Assembly: GCA_947631755.1 (NCBI GenBank)
Contig: CANRMO010000067.1
Coordinates: 1-11,239, forward strand
Source of the DNA: an uncultured Lachnospiraceae bacterium
Lineage (GTDB): Bacteria; Bacillota; Clostridia; Lachnospirales; Lachnospiraceae
Direction of reading: 5' to 3'
Length of the DNA: 11,239 bases
Below are positions 8,641 through 11,239 of the stretch, piece by piece; within the stretch, counting starts at the first letter, position 1, and each line of letters opens with the position of its first letter. The translations under genes and the position numbers were made by a program. The notes under the pieces are model-generated. The model was not told where the DNA came from, made no database searches, and saw only the letters and a list, made by a program, of their open reading frames with translations.

Positions 8641-8701
8641 GGGACAGAATTTGGATATACTGCTCATTGGCAAATTCCACGATACAGTATACAACTGTCC
8701 C
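8641..8701 (-). repeat. Imperfect 61-nt inverted repeat between frr and uppS
   Basis: On the transcribed strand this begins GGGACAG-TTG-TATACTG and ends CAGTATA-(TC)-CAA-(ATT)-CTGTCCC. The arms pair with a perfect 7-bp outer stem, then two small one-sided bulges and a 7-bp inner stem, around a loop of about 20 nt. A T-rich stretch (TTGTTTTGT) follows the last arm, so it could act as a leaky terminator or attenuator ahead of uppS. The GGGACAG...CTGTCCC ends also resemble the short palindromic REP-type elements mobilised by RAYT transposases in some Firmicutes; that comparison is from memory. No transposase is nearby. The structure is seen directly; its role is inferred. Confidence 0.55.
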
Positions 8702-8714
8702 CATCACATATGTT

Positions 8715-9263
8715 TTAAACTGTCAAAACCTCATCTGATTTACTCTCAACCGCCTTGTCGATCTGAGCAATGAATTTATCCGTCAGTTTCTGGATTTTAT
8801 CCTCTGTCTGTTTCTGCTCATCCTCAGAGATCTCATTTGCCTTTGCCGCTTTTTTTGCCTCATCGTTGGCGTCCCTGCGGATGTTGCGGATAGCTACTTT
8901 CGCCGCCTCCCCTTTTTTCTTCACATCCTTGACAAGCTCCTTCCGTCTCTCCTCTGTGAGCTCCGGGAAAACAAGGCGGATAACCTTGCCATCATTGGCG
9001 GGGGTGAGCCCGAGATCCGATGATAGGATCGCTTTCTCAATATCTTTGATCAGGCTCGAATCCCACGGCTGGATCTGGATCATCCGGGCCTCCGGGACTG
9101 AGATATTTGCCACACTCTGCAGCGGAGACATTGAACCATAGTAATCCACCTGTATCTTGTCGAGGATTCTCGGATTTGCACGCCCGGCGCGGATCGATGT
9201 ATATTCACTCTCCAGCGTGGAAAGCGTCTTTCCCATTTTATCTTCATATATGTCGAGTTCCAT
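8715..9263 (-). CDS. frr: Ribosome recycling factor
   Basis: Cytosolic protein that, with EF-G, splits the post-termination ribosome and frees mRNA and tRNA. The 182 residues match the family length of about 185. The product starts MELDIYEDKMGKTLSTLE. It has the hallmark SIRAGRANPRILD near 23-35, then VDYYGSMSPLQSVA and the beta-rich domain with IQPWD. A long charged helix follows, through LTEERRKELVK and a Lys-rich region, ending in helix IQKLTDKFIAQID. The ATG at 9263 is preceded by GGAGGTGA about 7-10 nt upstream, in the 24-nt gap after pyrH. The pyrH-frr pairing is nearly universal in bacteria. Confidence 0.98.
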   Translation of the reverse strand: MELDIYEDKMGKTLSTLESEYTSIRAGRANPRILDKIQVDYYGSMSPLQSVANISVPEARMIQIQPWDSSLIKDIEKAILSSDLGLTPANDGKVIRLVFPELTEERRKELVKDVKKKGEAAKVAIRNIRRDANDEAKKAAKANEISEDEQKQTEDKIQKLTDKFIAQIDKAVESKSDEVLTV

Positions 9264-9287
9264 ACTTCATTCACCTCCATTCCTATG

Positions 9288-9995
9288 TCAGTCCACCGTG
9301 ATGACCGTTCCCCGGCAGACGCCGTTTACCGTATTGACAATACTGTTTTCCCCGTCCAGCCCAAACACGAGCATCGGCATCTTATTCTCCATGCAGAGAA
9401 CAGCGGCAGAAAGATCCACAACCCCCAGCTTGTTATCCACGATATCGCGCATAGACATTGTGTCATATTTTTTTGCATCCGGATTTACCGCCGGATCAGA
9501 GTCGTATACGCCGTCAATGGACTTCGCAGCCAGGATCACATCCGCCTCAATCTCAATGGCCCTGAGAGCAGTGGCCGTATCCGTCGAAAAATACGGATGT
9601 CCTGTGCCTCCGGCGAAAAACACGGCCATACCCTTTCCGAGATATTTATTCACCCTGTCCTTGGAAAAAAGTTTCGTAAAGGATCCGCAGGAAAACGGAG
9701 TGAGCACCTGGGTCATAAGCCCGACGGAACGGCATATTTCCGACATATAGATACAGTTCATCACCGTGGCCATCATACCGATCTGATCTGCCTTTGTCCG
9801 GTCGATCGTCTCACTGGACCGGCCTCTCCAGAAATTCCCGCCGCCAATCACGACAGCCACCTCGACGCCGCTGTCCACCAGCTCTTTGATCTGCTCCGCC
9901 ACCGGCACACAGATTCCCTCGTCGAAACCGGTTCCTTTCTCCCCCGCAAGCGCCTCGCCGCTCAGCTTGAGGAGAACTCGCTTATACTGTCCCAT
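9288..9995 (-). CDS. pyrH: UMP kinase (uridylate kinase)
   Basis: Hexameric cytosolic kinase of the amino acid kinase superfamily that phosphorylates UMP to UDP with ATP, the entry to UTP, CTP and UDP-sugars used in wall synthesis. In this family activity is usually tuned by GTP and UTP. The 235 residues include the phosphate-binding RVLLKLSGEAL near 6-16, VVIGGGNFWRG near 48-58, the UMP-binding DRTKADQIGMMATVMN near 65-80, FFAGGTGHPYFSTDTA, and a C-terminal MRDIVDN with VLCMENKMPMLVF. The ATG at 9995 follows GGAGG by 5 nt and lies 14 nt after the bactofilin stop, so it is probably translated from the same message. The family often has tsf upstream, which is not the case here. Confidence 0.98.
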   Translation of the reverse strand: MGQYKRVLLKLSGEALAGEKGTGFDEGICVPVAEQIKELVDSGVEVAVVIGGGNFWRGRSSETIDRTKADQIGMMATVMNCIYMSEICRSVGLMTQVLTPFSCGSFTKLFSKDRVNKYLGKGMAVFFAGGTGHPYFSTDTATALRAIEIEADVILAAKSIDGVYDSDPAVNPDAKKYDTMSMRDIVDNKLGVVDLSAAVLCMENKMPMLVFGLDGENSIVNTVNGVCRGTVITVD

Positions 9996-10009
9996 ATTTT
10001 CCTCCAGAT

Positions 10010-10924
10010 TTATTCAAAGAATGTATTCAGATCCACATCGGCAAACTGCAGGCTGCAGTGGCCGTCAATCACAGCCCCGCTGTTCAACTGGATAGATTTT
10101 GCCTTGACACTTCCCTTGACAACTGCCGTGGAATCAATCACAACCGGACCATTTACCTCAATATCGCCCTTTACTGCTCCCGCAACAACGACAGACGTAC
10201 AATTGATATTGCCGATCACAACTGTCCCCACATCAATCTTAACAATTCCCTTACTGTTGATATCGCCTTCCAGACGCGGCGTATTGACATAAATCTCCGA
10301 TGCAATCGTATTTCCGGCAACGCGCCCGGTAATCGTCAGTTTGCCCTGGCACTCGACATCGCCCTCGATTGTACCTTTCACAACCAGTGATGTGTCAGAT
10401 TTAATGCCGCCGCTGATGGTCGTTCCCTTAGTAATAACAGTTACTTCATTTGGATTTTCGTCATCCACTGACGGATTCGTAATCTCTGGTTCCATTGTAC
10501 TCATTGTTCTGTCTCCCTTCATATCTACTTCTCTTGCAAGTTTCGCAGCGTCATATCCTGAAAAATCATGGATCGGTTCAGGCATAACTACTTCTTCTAC
10601 AGGTAATTCCGCCTGCTTTGGAGCGGGCTCTTCCTCTACAGCCGGTTCTTCCTCCGGCTCCTCCGGCAAGAGCTCGAGCACTTCCGGCTCCTCGTCCGCC
10701 GTCTCTTCTGCCACAGGCTCTTCCACCGGTTCTTCCGGTGCGGGCTCCGAAGCAATGACATCAATTCCTGCCTCTTCCGCCAGAGCCGCCCTCGCAGCAG
10801 CCGCAACGTCAGACGGAGAGAGTTCCCCGCTCTCTTCCGGCGCTGATATTGTGTCATCCAGAGACTCGCTCAGCTCATCAAGCGACTGGGCAATGTCTTC
10901 TTTTAAATCTTTAAAAAAGCTCAT
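10010..10924 (-). CDS. Bactofilin-family polymer-forming protein with a long acidic N-terminal tail
   Basis: Bactofilins are small beta-helical proteins that polymerise without nucleotide into cytoskeletal patches, often membrane-linked and tied to wall synthesis or cell shape. The 304-residue product has three parts. An N-terminal segment (1-30, MSFFKDLKEDIAQSLDELSE) could form an amphipathic helix. A Glu/Pro/Ala-rich, probably disordered region spans about 30-120. The bactofilin core at about 159-295 shows the repeating glycine-and-hydrophobic rungs of a right-handed beta helix (VVKGTIEGDVECQGKLTITG, then VVIGNINCTSVVVAGAVKGD). The ATG at 10924 follows GGAGG by 7 nt, 16 nt after the deacetylase stop. 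A second ATG at 10504 also has a reasonable ribosome site and would give the core alone (164 residues). The core assignment is firm; the cellular role is inferred from the family. Confidence 0.9.
   Translation of the reverse strand: MSFFKDLKEDIAQSLDELSESLDDTISAPEESGELSPSDVAAAARAALAEEAGIDVIASEPAPEEPVEEPVAEETADEEPEVLELLPEEPEEEPAVEEEPAPKQAELPVEEVVMPEPIHDFSGYDAAKLAREVDMKGDRTMSTMEPEITNPSVDDENPNEVTVITKGTTISGGIKSDTSLVVKGTIEGDVECQGKLTITGRVAGNTIASEIYVNTPRLEGDINSKGIVKIDVGTVVIGNINCTSVVVAGAVKGDIEVNGPVVIDSTAVVKGSVKAKSIQLNSGAVIDGHCSLQFADVDLNTFFE
10610..10760 (-). repeat. Low-complexity Glu/Pro codon repeats in the bactofilin tail
   Basis: The coding strand is rich in GAAGAGCC- and GAGGAAGAACC-like units encoding recurring EEP, EEPV and PEEEP motifs (protein residues about 55-105). 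These are short, degenerate repeats and not a perfect tandem array. They give a strongly acidic, proline-rich linker. Such tracts can vary in length between strains and are prone to assembly errors. Confidence 0.6.
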
Positions 10925-10940
10925 ATTAAATCCTCCTGCT

Positions 10941-11239
10941 TTACTGGTTGTGCCGAATGGTTACAGTATCTGAATCAATAGGCAGCAACTCATATTTCTT
11001 TTCTTTCAGTGTCTCAATGATCGCCGGAAGGGTCTTCACCGTCAGAGGTTTATCTGCCGAATCGTACATCAGTACAACGGCAACATCAAAACCGGATATA
11101 TCATTTATGATTTCCTTTATCATTTTTTTTTCAGATATCCTTGGATTCTTTCCCTCCGGACTCAGTACATTCCAATCAATGTAAGTCAGATTTTTCTGTT
11201 CCAGAACACTGACCAGCTCGTGAAACGGCACTTTCATGG
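10941..11239 (-). CDS. Polysaccharide deacetylase (NodB-like), C-terminal fragment cut by the right window edge
   Basis: The visible 98-99 residues match the C-terminal third of NodB-fold (carbohydrate esterase 4) deacetylases of Clostridia, which remove acetyl groups from peptidoglycan or other glycans outside the membrane. Supporting features are the LTYIDWNV strand (the aromatic motif with Asp-Trp), a segment aligning with the last catalytic motif (AVVLMYDSADKPLTVKTLP), a helix with AIIETLKEKKYELLPI, and a short tail ending RHNQ. The usual motif has His in the LMHDS position; here a TAC codon (11064-11066) gives Tyr, so activity is doubtful. The catalytic Asp and metal His residues would lie beyond the window. 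The ATG at 11237 is in frame but cannot start a full domain, so it is taken as internal. The stop lies 16 nt before the bactofilin start, suggesting co-expression. Confidence 0.75.
   Translation of the reverse strand, partial: MKVPFHELVSVLEQKNLTYIDWNVLSPEGKNPRISEKKMIKEIINDISGFDVAVVLMYDSADKPLTVKTLPAIIETLKEKKYELLPIDSDTVTIRHNQ

Noticed and set aside
8700..8730. TTGACA at the end of frr as a -35 box for a uppS promoter
   Set aside because: The hexamer forms the last frr codons, and no TATAAT-like -10 occurs at 16-18 nt; TATACT lies 29 nt away.
9285..10292. Long plus-strand open frame of 335 codons
   Set aside because: It overlaps pyrH and the bactofilin core in antisense and resembles no protein family; other plus-strand frames opposite dxr, rseP and ispG were rejected for the same reason.
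10941..11237. ATG at 11237 as the true start of a small 98-residue protein
   Set aside because: The sequence starts in the middle of a NodB-type fold, only the last motifs are present, and the frame stays open to the window edge.

Overview
All ten recognisable genes lie on the minus strand, so the window reads biologically from right to left. It is the conserved growth and envelope cluster pyrH-frr-uppS-cdsA-dxr-rseP-ispG-polC of low-GC Gram-positive bacteria. The PolC-type replicase, the adjacent GGAGG ribosome binding sites and the moderate GC content point to Clostridia, most likely a Lachnospiraceae-like anaerobe. This taxonomic call comes from gene order and protein flavour, not from a database search.

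Layout in transcription order: the C-terminal end of a NodB-type polysaccharide deacetylase (10941-11239, cut by the right edge); a bactofilin with a long acidic N-terminal tail (10010-10924); pyrH (9288-9995); frr (8715-9263); a 100-nt gap holding an imperfect inverted repeat; uppS (7895-8608); cdsA (7085-7894); dxr (5894-7048); rseP (4716-5873); a broken ispG (3655-4634); and the first 1212 codons of polC (1-3637, cut by the left edge). Most gaps are 0-36 nt. The larger ones are 106 nt before uppS and 81 nt before ispG. I see no convincing terminator or promoter, so co-transcription of much of the block is plausible.

The genes fit together functionally. PyrH supplies UDP for nucleotides and UDP-sugars. 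Frr recycles ribosomes. Dxr and IspG are two steps of the MEP isoprenoid pathway. UppS turns its product into the undecaprenyl carrier lipid. CdsA makes CDP-diacylglycerol for phospholipids. RseP cleaves membrane proteins. The bactofilin and deacetylase add a cytoskeletal and a wall-related function. PolC replicates the chromosome.

The most notable anomaly is in ispG. About 76 nt appear to be missing near 3907-3910, which removes the Cys-Pro-x-Cys half of the iron-sulphur site and shifts the frame. Since the pathway should be essential here, this is either an assembly or consensus error or a lesion that demands another ispG copy. Lesser oddities are a Tyr in place of the expected catalytic His in the deacetylase, a second plausible start inside the bactofilin gene, the inverted repeat before uppS, and the bactofilin/deacetylase pair where rpsB-tsf often sits. 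I found no CRISPR array, tRNA, rRNA, insertion sequence or evident new defence system.
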